Below are positions 24,801 to 37,435 of a stretch of DNA of 64,000 nt, in pieces. The translations under genes and the position numbers were made by a program. Positions within the stretch are counted from its first letter, which is position 1. The number at the start of each line of letters is the position of its first letter. A model generated the notes under the pieces. The model ran no database searches and was not told where the DNA came from. It saw only the letters and a program-made list of their open reading frames with translations. The stretch is from Orientallactaga sibirica (taxonomy: Eukaryota; Chordata; Mammalia; Rodentia; Dipodidae): the NCBI GenBank assembly GCA_036365145.1, contig JAEOAD010000658.1, forward strand, positions 1 to 64,000, in the 5' to 3' direction.

Positions 24801-26050
24801 TGGGGATCAGAACACGCTTATTTCACACAGTACTGTGTCCGGCAATGAAGGCGTTTGTTTTCTAAACAAACTACGTTACAAATGTGGTTAATCTACTAAA
24901 TTGTATATGTTGTTAGATTACACAAACTAGGAAAGTTTGATTTTGCTGCCGTCAAGACTCTTCTCAAGAAAGGAACTGATTTCGGGAACAGAACAGCCTT
25001 ATTTCACACAGTACTGTGTTCGGCAATGAAGGCGTTTTTTTTCTAAACAAACAATGTTAGAAATGTGGTTAATCTACTAAGTTGTACATCTCCTAAAATT
25101 ACACAAACTAGGAAAGTTTGACCTTGCTGCACTGAAGACTCTTCGTAAGAAAGCAACACATTTGTAGAACAGAACTAGCTTACTTCACACAGTACTGCTT
25201 TTGCAACGAACGTGTTTGTTTTCTAAACAAACTACGTTAGAAATGTGGTTAATCTACTAAGTTGTACATCTTGTTAGATTACACATACTAGGAAAGTTTG
25301 ATCTTGCTGCACTGAAGACTCTTCGTAAGAAAGCAACTCATTTGGGGAACCGAACAGACTAATTTCACACAGTACTGTGTTCGGCAATGAAGGCGTTTGT
25401 TTTCTAAACAAACTACGTTAGAAAAGTGGTTAATCTACTAAGTTGTACATCTTGTTAGATTATACAAACTAGGAAAGTTTGATCTTGCTGCACTGAAGAC
25501 TCTTCGTAAGAAAGCAACTTATTTGCGGAATAGTACAGCCTTATTTCACACAGTACTGCGTTCGGCAATGAAGGTGTTTGTTTTCTAAACAACTACGTTA
25601 GAAATGTGGTTTATCTACTAAATTCTACATCTTGTTAGATTACACAAAATAGGAAAGTTTGATCTTGCTGCACTGAAGACTCTTCGTTAGAAAGCAACTC
25701 ATTTGGTGATCAGAACAGGCTTATTTCACACCGTACTGTGTTCGGCAATGAAGGGGTTTGTTTTCTAAACAAACTATGTTAGAAACGTGGTTAATCTACT
25801 AAGTTGTACATCTTGTTAGATTACACAAACTAGGAATGTTTGATCTTGCTGCACTGAAGACTCTTCGTAAGAAAGGAACTCATTTGGAGAACAGAATAGC
25901 CTTATTTCACATAGTACTGTGTTCAGCAATGAAGGTGTTTGTTTTCTAAACAAACTACGTTAGAAATGTGGTAAATCTACGAAATTCTACATCTTGTTAG
26001 ATTACACAAACTAGGAAAGTTTGATCTTGCTGCGCTGAAGACTCTTCGTA
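18600..26050 (+). repeat. 10-monomer HOR (1.81 kb), about four copies
   Basis: AACCGAACAGAC occurs at 19561, 21370, 23539 and 25348, spaced 1,809, 2,169 and 1,809 bp (10, 12 and 10 monomers). CATTTTCAGAACA, with CTGCATTTGCAATG after it, occurs at 19372, 21181 and 23350, and has a diverged relative near 25160. GTTACAAATG with TTGTATATC recurs near 20355, 22163 and 24155. Copies one and two are nearly the same from about 18.75 to 20.45 kb and from 20.56 to 22.26 kb. The longer spacing includes additional monomers, one of them near 23040-23220 (CTCCGTTACAAATGTCG). Many monomers here have GATTTGGGGATCAGAACACGC-type centres. Confidence 0.75.
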
Positions 26051-28384
26051 AGAAAGCAACTGATTTGGGGATCAGAACACGCTTATTTCACCCAGTACTG
26101 TGTTCGGCAATGAAGGTGTTTTTTTCTAAACAAACTACGTTAGAAATGTGGTTAATCTACTAAATTGTACATCTTGTTAGATTACACAAACTAGGAAAGT
26201 TTGATCTTCCTGCACTGAAGACTCTTCGTAAAAAAGCAACTCATTTGTAGACCAGAACTAGCTTACTTCACACAGTACTGTGTTCGGAAATGAAGGTGTT
26301 TGTTTTCTAAACAAACTACGTTAGAAATGTGGTTAATCTACTAAGTTGTACATCTTGTTAGATTATACAAACTAGGAAAGTTTGATCTTGCTGCACTGAA
26401 GACTCTTCGTAAGAAAGCAACTTATTTGCGGAAGAGAACAGCCTTATTTCACACAGTACTGCGTTCGGCAATGAAGGTGTTTGTTTTCTAAACAACTACG
26501 TTAGAAATGTGGTTTATCTACTAAATTGTACATCTTGTTAGATTACACAAACTAGGAAAGTTTGATCTTGCTGCACTGAAGACTCTTCGTCAGAAGAAAG
26601 CAACTCATTTGGGGAACAGAACAGCCTTATTTCACACAGTACTGTGTTCGGCAATGAAGGTGTTTGTTTTCTAAACAAACTACGTTAGAAATGTGGTTAA
26701 TCTACTAAGTTGTACATCTTGTTAGATTACACAAACTAGGAAAGTTTGATCTTGCTGAGTTGAAGACTCTTCGTAAGAAAGCAACTCATTTGGCGAACAG
26801 AGTAGCCTTATTTCACACAGTACTGTGTTCGGCAATGAAGGTGTTTGTTTTCTAAACAAACTCCGTTAGAAATGTGGTTAATCTACTAAGTTGTACATCT
26901 TGTTAGATTACACAAACGAGGAAAGTTTGATCTTGCTGCATTGAAGACTCTTCGTAAGAAAGCAACTCATTTGGAGAACAGAATAGCCTTATTTCACACA
27001 GTACTGTTTTCGGCCATGAAGGTGTTTGTTTTCTAAACAAACTACGTTATAAATGTGGTTAATCTACTAAATTGTACATCTTGTTAGATTACACAAACTA
27101 GGAAAGTTTGATCTTGCTGCACTGAAGAGTCTTCGTAAGAAAGCAACTCATTTCGGGAACAGATCAGCCTTATTTCGCACAGTACTGTGTTCGGCAATGA
27201 ATGGGTTTGTTTTCTAAACAAACTACTTTAGTAATGACGGTAGTCTATTAAGTTGTACATCTTGTTAGATTACAAAAACTTGGAAAGTTTGATCTTGCTC
27301 CCCTGAAGTCTCTTCTCAAGAAAGCAACTGATTTTGGGAACAGCACAGCCTTATTTCACACAGTACTGTGTTCGGCAATGAAGGCGTTTGTTTTCTAAAC
27401 AAACTACGTTAGAAATGTGGTTAATCTACTAAATTGTACATCTTGTTAGATTACACAAACTAGGAAAGTTTGATCTTGCTGAGTTGAAGAATCTTCGTAA
27501 GAAAGCAACTCATTTGGAGAACAGAATAGCCTTATTTCACACAGTACTGTGTTCGGCAATGAAGGTGTTTGTTTTCTAAACAAACTACGTTAGAAATGTG
27601 GTTAATCTACTAAGTTGTACATCTTGTTAGATTACACAAACTAGGAAAGTTTGATCTTGCTGCATTGAAGACTCTTCGTAAGAAAGCAACTCATTTGGAG
27701 AACAGAATAGCCTTATTTCACACAGTACTGTGTTCGGCAATGAAGGCGTTTGTTTTCTAAACAAACTACGTTAGAAATGTGGTTAATCTAGTAAGTTGTA
27801 CATCTTGTCAGATTACAAAAACTAGGAAAGTTTGATCTTGCTGCACTGAAGACTCCTCGTAAGAAAGCAACTCATTTGTAGAACAGAAATGGCTTACTTC
27901 ACACAGTACTGCGTTCGCAAATGAAGGTGTTTGTTTTCTAAACAAACTACTTTAGAAATGTGGTTAATCTACTAAATTGTACATCTTGTTAGATTACACA
28001 AACTAGGAAAGTTTGATCTTGCTGCACGGAAGACTCTTTTAAGAAACCAACTCATTTGCGGAACAGAACTGGCTTACTTCACACAGTACTGTGTTGGGCA
28101 ATGAAGGCGTTTGTTTTCTAAACAAACTACGTTATAAATCTGGTTAATCTACTAAATTGAACATATTGTTAGATTACACAAACTAGGGAAGTTTGATCTT
28201 GCTGCACTGAAGACTCTTCTTCGTAAGAAAGCAACTCATTTGCAGAACAGAACTGGCTTATTTCACACAGTACTGTGTTCGGCAATGAAGGTGTTTGTTT
28301 TCTAAACAAACTACGTTAGAAATGTGGTTAATCTACTAAATTGTACATCTTGTTAGATTACACAAACTAGGAAAGTTTGATCTT

Positions 28385-28560
28385 GCTGTACTGAAGACTC
28401 TTCGTAAGAAAGCAACTGATTTCGGGAATAGAACACCCTTATTTCATATGGTACACTGTTCGGCAATGAATGGGTTTGTTTTCTAAAGAAACTACTGTAG
28501 AAATGAAGGTAGTCTATTAAGTTGTAGATCTTGTTACATTACGCAAACTAGGAAAGTTTG
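28385..28560 (+). repeat. Dispersed two-monomer cassette with CATATGGTAC
   Basis: The palindrome is replaced by CATATGGTAC at 28445, following GATTTCGGGAATAG and followed by a TGAATGGG and GTAGTCTATTAAG monomer with CTTGTTACATTAC. The same combination occurs at 40563 and 42008. The 12,118-bp distance to 40563 is close to 67 monomers. This copy has CTGTACTG where the others have CTGTATTG, so it is the more diverged one. The change destroys the 14-bp palindrome. Confidence 0.65.
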
Positions 28561-31500
28561 ATCTTGCTGCACTGAAGACTCTTCGTAAGACAGCAACTCA
28601 TTTGGGGATCAGACCAGGCTTATTTCACACAAACACTGTGTTCGGCAATGAAGGCGTTTGTTTTCTCAAGAAACTACGTTAGAAATGTGGTTAATCTACT
28701 AAGTTGTACATCTTCTTAGATTACACAAACTAGGAAAGTTTGATCTTGCTGCACGGAAGACTCTTAGTAAGAAACCAACTCATTTGTTGAACAGAACAGC
28801 CTTATTTCACACAGTACTGTGTTCGGCAATGAAGGCGTTTGTTTTCTAAAGAAACTACGTTATAAATCTGGTTAATCTACTAAGTTGAACATCTTGTTAG
28901 ATTACACAAACTAGTGAAGTTTGATCTTGCTGCACTGAAGACTCTTCGTAAGAAAGCAACTCATTTGCGGAACAGAACAGCGTTATTTCAAACATTACTG
29001 CGTTCGGCAATGAAGGTGTTTATTTTCTAAACGAACTACTTTAAAAATGTGGTTAATCTACTAAATTCTACACTTTGTTAGATTACACAAACTAGGAAAG
29101 TTAGATCTTGCTGCACTGAAGACTCTTCGTAAGAAAGCAACTCATTTGGGGATCAGAACAGGCTTATTTCACACAGTACTGTGTTCGGCAATGAAGGTGT
29201 TTGTTTTCTGAACAAACTACGTTATAAATGTGGTTAATCTACTAAGTTGTACATCTTGTTAAATTACACAAACTAGGAAAGTTTGATCTTGCTGCACTGA
29301 AGAGTCTTAGTAAGAAAGCAACTCATTTGGGAAACAGAACAGCCTTATTACACACAGTACTGTGTTCGGCAATGAAGGCGTTTGTTTTGTAAACAAACTA
29401 CGTTAGAAATGTGGTTAATCTACTAAGTTGTACATCTTGTTAGATTACACAAACTAGGAAAGTTTGATCTTGCTGCACTGAAGAATCTCCGTAAGAAAGC
29501 ATCTCATTTGGGGAACCGAACAGCCTAATTTCACACAGTACTGTGTTCTGCAATGAAGGCGTTTGTTTTCTAAACAAACTACGTTAGAAATGTGGTTAAT
29601 CTACTAAGTTGTATATCTTGTTAGATTATACAAACTAAGAAATATTGAGCTTGCTGCACTGAAGACTCTTCGTAAGAAAGCAACTCATTTGTAGAACAGA
29701 ACTAGCTTACATCACACAGTACTGCATTCGGCAATGAAGGTGTTTGTTTTCTAAACAAACTACGTTAGAAATGTGGTTAATCTAGTAAGTTGTACATCTT
29801 GTTAGATTACAGAAACTAGGAAAGTTTGATCTTGCTGCACTGAAGACTCTTTCTAAGAAAGCAACTCATTTGGGGAACAGAACAGCCTTATTTCACACAG
29901 TACTGTATTCGGCAAAGAAGGCGTTTGTTTTCTAAACAAACTACGTTAGAAATGTGGTTAATCTACTAAGTTGTCCATCTTGTTAGATTACGCAAACTAG
30001 GAAAGTTTGATCTTGCTGCACTGAAGACTCTTCGTAAGATAGCCACTCATTTGCGGAACACACAGCCTTATTTCACACAGTACTGCGTTCAGCAATGAAG
30101 GGGTTTGTTTTCTAAAGAAACTACGTTAGAAATGTGGTTAATCTACTAAATTGTACATCTTGTTAGGTTACACAAACTAGGAAAGTTTGATCTTGCTGCA
30201 CTGAAGACTCTTCGTAAGAAAGCAACTCATTTGGGGAACAGAACAGCCTAATTTCACACAGTACTGTGTTCGGCAATGAAGGTGTTTTTTTTCTAAACAA
30301 ACTACGTTAGAAATGTGGTTAATCTACTAAGTTGTACATCTGGTTAGATTATACAAACTAGGAAAGTTTGATCTTGCTGCACTGAAGACTCTTCGTAAGA
30401 AAGCAACTTATTTGCGGAACAGAACAGCCTTATTTCACACAGTACTGCGTTCGGCAATGAAGGTGTTTGTTTTCTAAACAAACTACGTTAGAAATGTGTT
30501 TAATCTACTAAATTCTACATCTTGTTAGATTACACAAACTAGGAAAGTTTGATCTTGCTGCACTGAAGACTCTTCGTAAGAAAGCAACTCATTTAGGGAT
30601 CTGAACAGGCTTATTTCACACAGTACTGTGTTCGGCAATGAAGGCGTTTGTTTTCTAAACAACCTACGTTAGAAATGTGGTTAATCTACTAAGTTGTACA
30701 TCTTGTTAGATTACACAAACTAGGAAAGTTTGATCTTGCTGCACTGAAGACTCTTCGTAAGAAAGCAACTCATTTGGGGAACAGAACAGCCTTATTTCAC
30801 ACAGTACTGTGTTCGGCAATGAATGGGTTTTTTTTTCTAAACAAACTACGTTAGAAATGTGGTTAATCTACTAAGTTGTACATCTTGTTAGATTACACAA
30901 ACTAGGAAAGTTTGATCTTGCTGCACTGAAGACTCTTCGTAAGAAAGCAACTCATTTGTAGAACAGAACTAGCTTACTTCACACAGTACTGCATTCGGCA
31001 ATGAAGGTGTTTGTTTTCTAAACAGACTACGTTAGAAATGTGGTTAATCTACTAAGTTGTACATCTTGTTAGATTACATAAACTAGGAAAGTTTGATCTT
31101 GCTGCACTGAAGTCTCTTCGTAAGAAAGCAACTCATTTGGGGAACAGAACAGCCTACTTTCACACAGTACTGTGTTCGGCAATGAAGGCGTTTGTTTTCT
31201 AAACAAACTACGTTAGAAATGTGGTTAATCTACTAAATTGTACATCTTCTTAGATTATACAAACTAGGAAAGTTTGATCTTGCTGCACTGAAGACTCTTC
31301 GTAAGAAAGCAACTCATTTGGAGAACAGAATAGCCTTATTTCACACAGTACTGTGTTCGGCAATGAAGGTGTTTGCTATCTAAACAAACTACGTTAGAAA
31401 TGTGATTAATCTACTAAGTTGTACATCTTGTTAGATTACAAAAACTAGGAAAGTTTGATCTTGTTGCACTGAAGCGTCTTCGTAAGAAAGCAACTCATTT

Positions 31501-31849
31501 GTAGAACAGAACCAGCTTACTTCACACAGTACTGCATTCGGAAATGAAGGTGTTTGTTTTCTCAAGAAACTACGTTGGAAATGTGGTTAATCTACTAAGT
31601 TGTACATCTTGTTAGATTACACAAACTAGGAAAGTTTGATCTTGCTGCACTGAACACTTCGTAACAAAGCAACTCATTTGGGGAACCGAACAGCCTAATT
31701 TCACACAGTACTGTGTTCGGCAATGAAGGCGTTTGTTTTCTAAACAAACTCCTTTAGAAATGTGGTTAATCTACTAAGTTGTACATCTGGTTACATTATA
31801 CAAACTAGGAAAGTTTGACCTTGCTGCACTGAAGACTCTTCGTAAAACA

Positions 31850-32320
31850 ACTCATTTGCACAACAGAACTAGCTTACTTCACACAGTACTGCATTCTGCG
31901 ATGAAGGTGTTTGTTTTCCAAACGAACTACATTGGAAATGTGGTTAATCTACTAAGTTGTACATCTTGTAAGATTACACAAACTAGGAAAGTTTGATCTT
32001 GCTGCACTGAAGACTCTTCGTAAGAAAGCAACTCATTTGGGGAACAGAACAGCCTTATTTCACACACGACTGTGTACGGCAATGAAGGCGTTTGTTTTCT
32101 AAACAAACTATGTTTGAAATGTGGTTAATCTGCTAAGTTGTACATCTTGTTAGATTACAGAAACTAGGGAAGTATGATCTTGCTGCACTGAAGAGTCTTC
32201 GTAAGGAAGCATCTCATTTGCACAACAGAACTAGTTTACTTCACACAGTACTGCATTCTGCAATGAAGGTGTTTGTTTTCCAAACAAACTACGTTGGAAA
32301 TGTGGTTAATCTACTAAGGT
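31850..32320 (+). repeat. Local 2-monomer duplication
   Basis: CATTTGCACAACAGAACTAG, TACTGCATTCTGC, GTTTTCCAAAC and GTTGGAAATG or ATTGGAAATG occur together from 31853 and again from 32215, 362 bp apart. The intervening monomer lacks these variants. The combination is rare in the window, so the two copies are probably a recent dimer duplication. Confidence 0.6.
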
Positions 32321-35300
32321 GTACATCTTGTTAGATTACACAAACTAGGAAAGTTTGATCTTGCTGCATTGGAGACTCTTTGTAAGAAAGGAACTCATTT
32401 GGGGAACAGAACAGCCTTATTTCACACAGTACTGTGTTCGGAAATGAAGGCGTTTGTTTTCTGAACAAACTACGTTAGAAATGTGGTTAATCTACTAAAT
32501 TGTAAATCTTGTTAGATTATACAAACTAGGAAAGTTTGATCTTGCTGCACTGAAGACTCTTCGTAAGAAAGCAACACATTTGCGGAACAGAACAGCCTTA
32601 TTTCACACAGTACTGCGTTCGGCAATGAAGGTGTTTGTTTGCTAAACAAACTACGTTAGAAATGTGGTTAATCTACTAAATTCTACATCTTGTTAGATTA
32701 CAAAAACTAGGAAAGTTTGATCTTGCTGCACTGAAGACTCTTCGTAAGAAAGCATCTCATTTGGGGATCAGAACAGGTTTATTTCACACAGTACTCTGTT
32801 CGGCAAGGAGGGCGTTTGTTTTCTAAACAAACTACGTTAGAAATGTGGTTAATCTACTAAGTTGTACATGTTGTTAGATTACACAAACTACGAAAGTTTG
32901 ATCTTGCTGCACTGAAGACTCTTCGAAAGAAAGCAACTCATTTGGAGAACAGAATAGCCTTATTTCACACAGTACTGTGTTCGGCAATGAAGGTGTTTGT
33001 TTTCTAAACAAACTCCGTTAAAAATGTGGATAATCTACTAAATTGTACATCTGGTTAGATTACACAAACTAGGAAAGTTTGATCTTGCTGCACTGAAGAC
33101 TCTTTGTAAGAAAGCAACTCATTTGGGGAACAGAACAGCCTTATTTCACACAGTACTGTGTTCTGCAATGAATGGGTTTGTTTTCTAAACAAACTACTTT
33201 AGAAATGAAGGTAGTCTACTAAATTGTACATCTTGATAGATTACACAAACTAGGAAAGTTTGATCTTCCTGAACTGAAGACTCTTCTCAAGAAAGCAACT
33301 GATTTCGGGAACAGAACAGCCTTATTTCACACAGTACTGTGTTCGGCAATGAATGGGTTTGTTTTCTAAACAAACTACTTTAAAAATGAAGGTAGTCTAT
33401 TAAGGTGTACATCTTGTTTGATTACAAAAACTAGGAAAGTTTGATCTTCCTGCACTGAAGACTCTTCTCAAGAAAGCAACTGATTTCGGGAACAGAACAG
33501 CCTTATTTCACACAGTACTGTGTTGGGCAATGAAGGCGTTTGTTTTCTAAACAAACTACGTTAGAAATGTGGTTAGTCCACTAAGTTGTATATCTTGTTA
33601 GATTGCACAAACTAGGAAAGTTTGATCTTGCTGCACTGAAGACTCTTTGTAAGAAAGCAACTGATTTCTGGAACAGAACAGCCTTATTTCACACAGTACT
33701 GTGTTCGGCAATGAAGGCGTTTGTTTTCTAAACAAACTACGTTAGAAATGTGCTTAATGTACTAAGTTGTACATCTTGTTAGATTATACAAACTAGGAAA
33801 GTTTGATCTTGCTGCACTGAAGACTCTTCCTAAGAAAGCAACTAATTTGCGGAACAGAACAGCCTTATTTCACACAGTACTGCGTTCGGCAATGAAGGTG
33901 TTTGTTTTCTAAACAAACTACGTTAGAAATGTGTTTAATGTACTAAATTCTACATCTTGATAGATTACATAAACTAGGAAAGTTTGATCTTGCTGCAATG
34001 AAGACTCTTCGTAAGAAAGCAACTCATTTTGGGATCAGAACAGGCTTATTTCAAACAGTACTGTGTTCGGCAATGAAGGTGTTTGTTTTCTAAACAAACT
34101 TCGTTGGAAATGTGGTTAATCTACTAAATTCTACATCTTGTTAGATTACACAAACTAAGAAAGTTTGATCTTGCTGCACTGAAGACTCTTCGTAAGAAAG
34201 CAACTCATTTGGGGATCAGAACAGGCTTATTTCACACAGTACTGTGTTCGGCAATGAAGGCGTTTGTTTTCTGAACAAACTACGTTGGAAATGTGGTTAA
34301 TCTACTAAGTTGTACATCTTGTTAGATTACACAAACTATGAAAGTTTGATCTTGCTGCACTGAAGACTCTTCGTAAGAAAGCAACTCATTTGGGGATCAG
34401 AACAGGCTTATTTCACACAGTACTGTGTTCGGCAATGAAGGCGTTTGTTTTCTGAACAAACTACGTTAGAAATGTGGTTAATCTACTAAGTTGTACATCT
34501 TGTTAGATTACAAAAACTAGGAAAGTTTGATCTTGCTGCACTGAAGACTCTTCGTAAGAAAGCAACTCATTTGGAGAACAGAATAGCCTTATTTCACACA
34601 GTACTGTGTTCGGCAATGAAGGTGTTTGTTTTCTAAACCAACGACGTTATAAATGTGGTTAATCTACTAAGTTGTACATCTTGTTAGATTACACAAACTA
34701 GGAAAGTTTGATCTTGCTGCACTGAAGACTCTTCGTAAGAAGGCAACTCATTTGGGGAACAGAACAGCCTTATTTCACACAGTACTGTGTTCGGCAATGA
34801 ATGGGTTTCTTTTCTAAACAAACTACTTTAGAAATGAAGGTAGTCTATTAAGTTGTACATCTTGTTAGATTACAAAAACTAGGAAAGTTTGATCTTCCTG
34901 CACTGAAGACTCTTCTCAAGAAAGCAACTGATTTCGGGAACAGAACAGCCTTATTTCACACAGTACTGTGTTAGGCAATGAAGGTGTTTGTTTTCTAAAC
35001 AAACTACGTTATAAATGTGGTTAATCTACTAAGTTGTACATCTTGTTAGATTTCACAAACTAGGAATGTTTGATCTTGCTGCACTGAAGACTCTTCGTAA
35101 GAAAGCAACTCATTTGGGGAACAGAACAGCCTTATTTCACACAGTACTGTGTTCGGCAATGAATGGGTTTGTTTTCTAAACAAACTACGTTAGAAATGTG
35201 GTTAATCTACTAAGTTGTACATCTTGTTAGATTACACAAACTCGGAAAGTTTGATCTTTCTGCACTGAAGACTCTTCGTAAGAAAGCAACTCATTTGTAG

Positions 35301-37435
35301 AACAGAACTAGCTAACTTCACACAATACTGCATTCCGCAATGAAGGTGTTTGTTTTCTAAACAAACTATGTTAGAAATGTGGTTAATCTACTACGTTGTA
35401 CATCTTGTTAGATTACACAAACTAGGAAAGTTTGATCTTGCTGCACTGAAGACTCTTCGTAAGAAAGCAACTCATTTGGGGAACAGAACAGCCTAATTTC
35501 ACACACTACTGTGTTCGGCAATGAACGCGATTCTTTTCTAAACAAACTACGTTAGAAATGTGGTTAATCTACTAAGTGGTACATCTTGTTAGATTACACA
35601 AACTAGGAAAGTTTGATCTTGCTGTTTTGAAGACTCTTCGTAAGAGAGGAACTCATTTGCGGAACAGAACAGCCTTATTTCACACAGTACTGTGTTCGGC
35701 AATGAAGGCGTTTGTTTTCTAAACAAACTACGTTAGAAATGTGGTTAATCTACAATGTTGTACATCTTGTTAGATTATACAAACTAGGAAAGTTTGATCT
35801 TGCTGCACTGAAGACTCTTGGTAAGAAAGCAACTCATTTGCGGAACAGAACAGCCTTATTTCACACAGTACTGCGTTCGGCAATGAAGGTGTTTGTTTTC
35901 TAAACAAACTACGTTAGAAATGTGGTTAATCTACTAAGTTCTATATCTTGTTAGATTACACAAACTAGGAAAGATTGATCTTGCTGCACTGAAGACTCTT
36001 CGTAAGAAAGCAACTCATTTGGGGATCAGAACAGGCTTATTTCACACAGTACTGTGTTCGGCAATGAAGGCGTTTGTTTTCTAAACAAACTACGTTAGAA
36101 ATGTGGTTAATCTACTAAGTTGTACATGTTGTTAGATTACACAAACTAGGAAAGTTTCATTTTGCTGCACTGAAGACTCTTCGAAAGAAAGCAACTCATT
36201 TGGGGAACAGAACAGCCTTATTTCACACAGTACTGAGTTCGGCAATGAATGAGTTTGTTTTCTAAACAAACTACTTTAGAAATGAAGGTAGTCTATTAAG
36301 TTTTGCATCTTGTGAGATTACAAAAACTAGGAAAGTTTGATCTTGCTGCCCTGAAGACTCTTCTCAAGAAAGCAACTGATTTCGGGAACAGAACAGCCTT
36401 ATTTCACACAGTACTGTGTTCGGCAAGGAAGGCGTTTGTTTTCTAAACAAACTACTTTAGAAATGAAGGTAGTCTATTAAGTTGTATATCTTGTTAGATT
36501 ACAAAAAGTAGGAAAGTTTGATCTTCCTGCACTGAAGACTCTTCTCAAGAAAGCAACTGATTTCGGGAACAGAACAGCCTTATTTCACACAGTACTGTGT
36601 TCGGCAATGAAGACGTTTGTTTTCTAAACAAACTACGTTAGAAATGTGGTTAGTCTACTAAGTTGTACATCTTGTTAGATTACACAAACTAGGAAAGTTT
36701 GATCTTGCTGCACTGAAGACTCTTCGTAAGTAAGCAAATGATTTTGGGAACAGAACAGCCTTATTTCACACAGTACTGTGTTCGGCAATGAAAGGGTTTG
36801 TTTTCTAAACAAACTACGTTAGAAATGTGGTTAATCTACTAAGTTGTACATCTTGTTAGATTACACAAACTAGGAAAGTTTGATCTTGCTGCACTGAAGA
36901 CTCTTCCTAAGAAAGCAACTCATTTGCGGAACAGAACAGCCTTATTTCCCACAGTACTGCGTTCGGAAATGAAGGTGTTTGTTTTCTAAACAAACTACGT
37001 TAGAAATGTGTTCAATCTACGAAATTCTACATCTTGTTAGATTACACAAACTAGGAAGGTTTGATCTTGCTGCACTGAATACTCTTCGTAAGAAAGCAAC
37101 TCATTTGGGGATCAGAACAGGCTTATTTCACACAGTACTGTGTTCGTCAATGAAGGCGTTTGTTTTCTAAACAACCTACGTTAGAAATGTGGTTAATCTA
37201 CTAAGTTGTACATCTTGTTAGATTACACAAACTAGGAAAGTTTGATCTTGCTGCACTGAAGACTCTTCCTAAGAAAGCAACTCATTTGGAGAACAGAATA
37301 GCCTTATTTCACACAGTACGGTGTTCGGCAATGAAGGTGTTTGTTTTCTAAACAAACTACGTTATAAATGTGGTTAATCTACTAAGTTGTACATCTTGTT
37401 AGATTACACAAACTCGGAAAGTTTGATCTTGCTGC

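Larger units (their letters stand above)
25400..37430 (+). repeat. Irregular satellite block with small local duplications
   Basis: I find no long regular HOR here. Short-range echoes are CTTATTTGCGGAA near 25518 and 26422 (5 monomers), CTGAGTTGAAGA at 26755 and 27479 (4 monomers), AACCGAACAG at 29514 and 31684 (12 monomers), and CATTTGCACAACAG at 31853 and 32215 (2 monomers). Monomers with TAGAACAGAACTAGCTTAC and TACTGCATT are scattered (29690, 30957, 31500, 35295). GATCTTCCTG with CTTCTCAAG marks four monomers near 33264, 33445, 34889 and 36518. Monomers differ more from one another here than in the HOR blocks. No gene or mobile element is visible. Confidence 0.6.
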
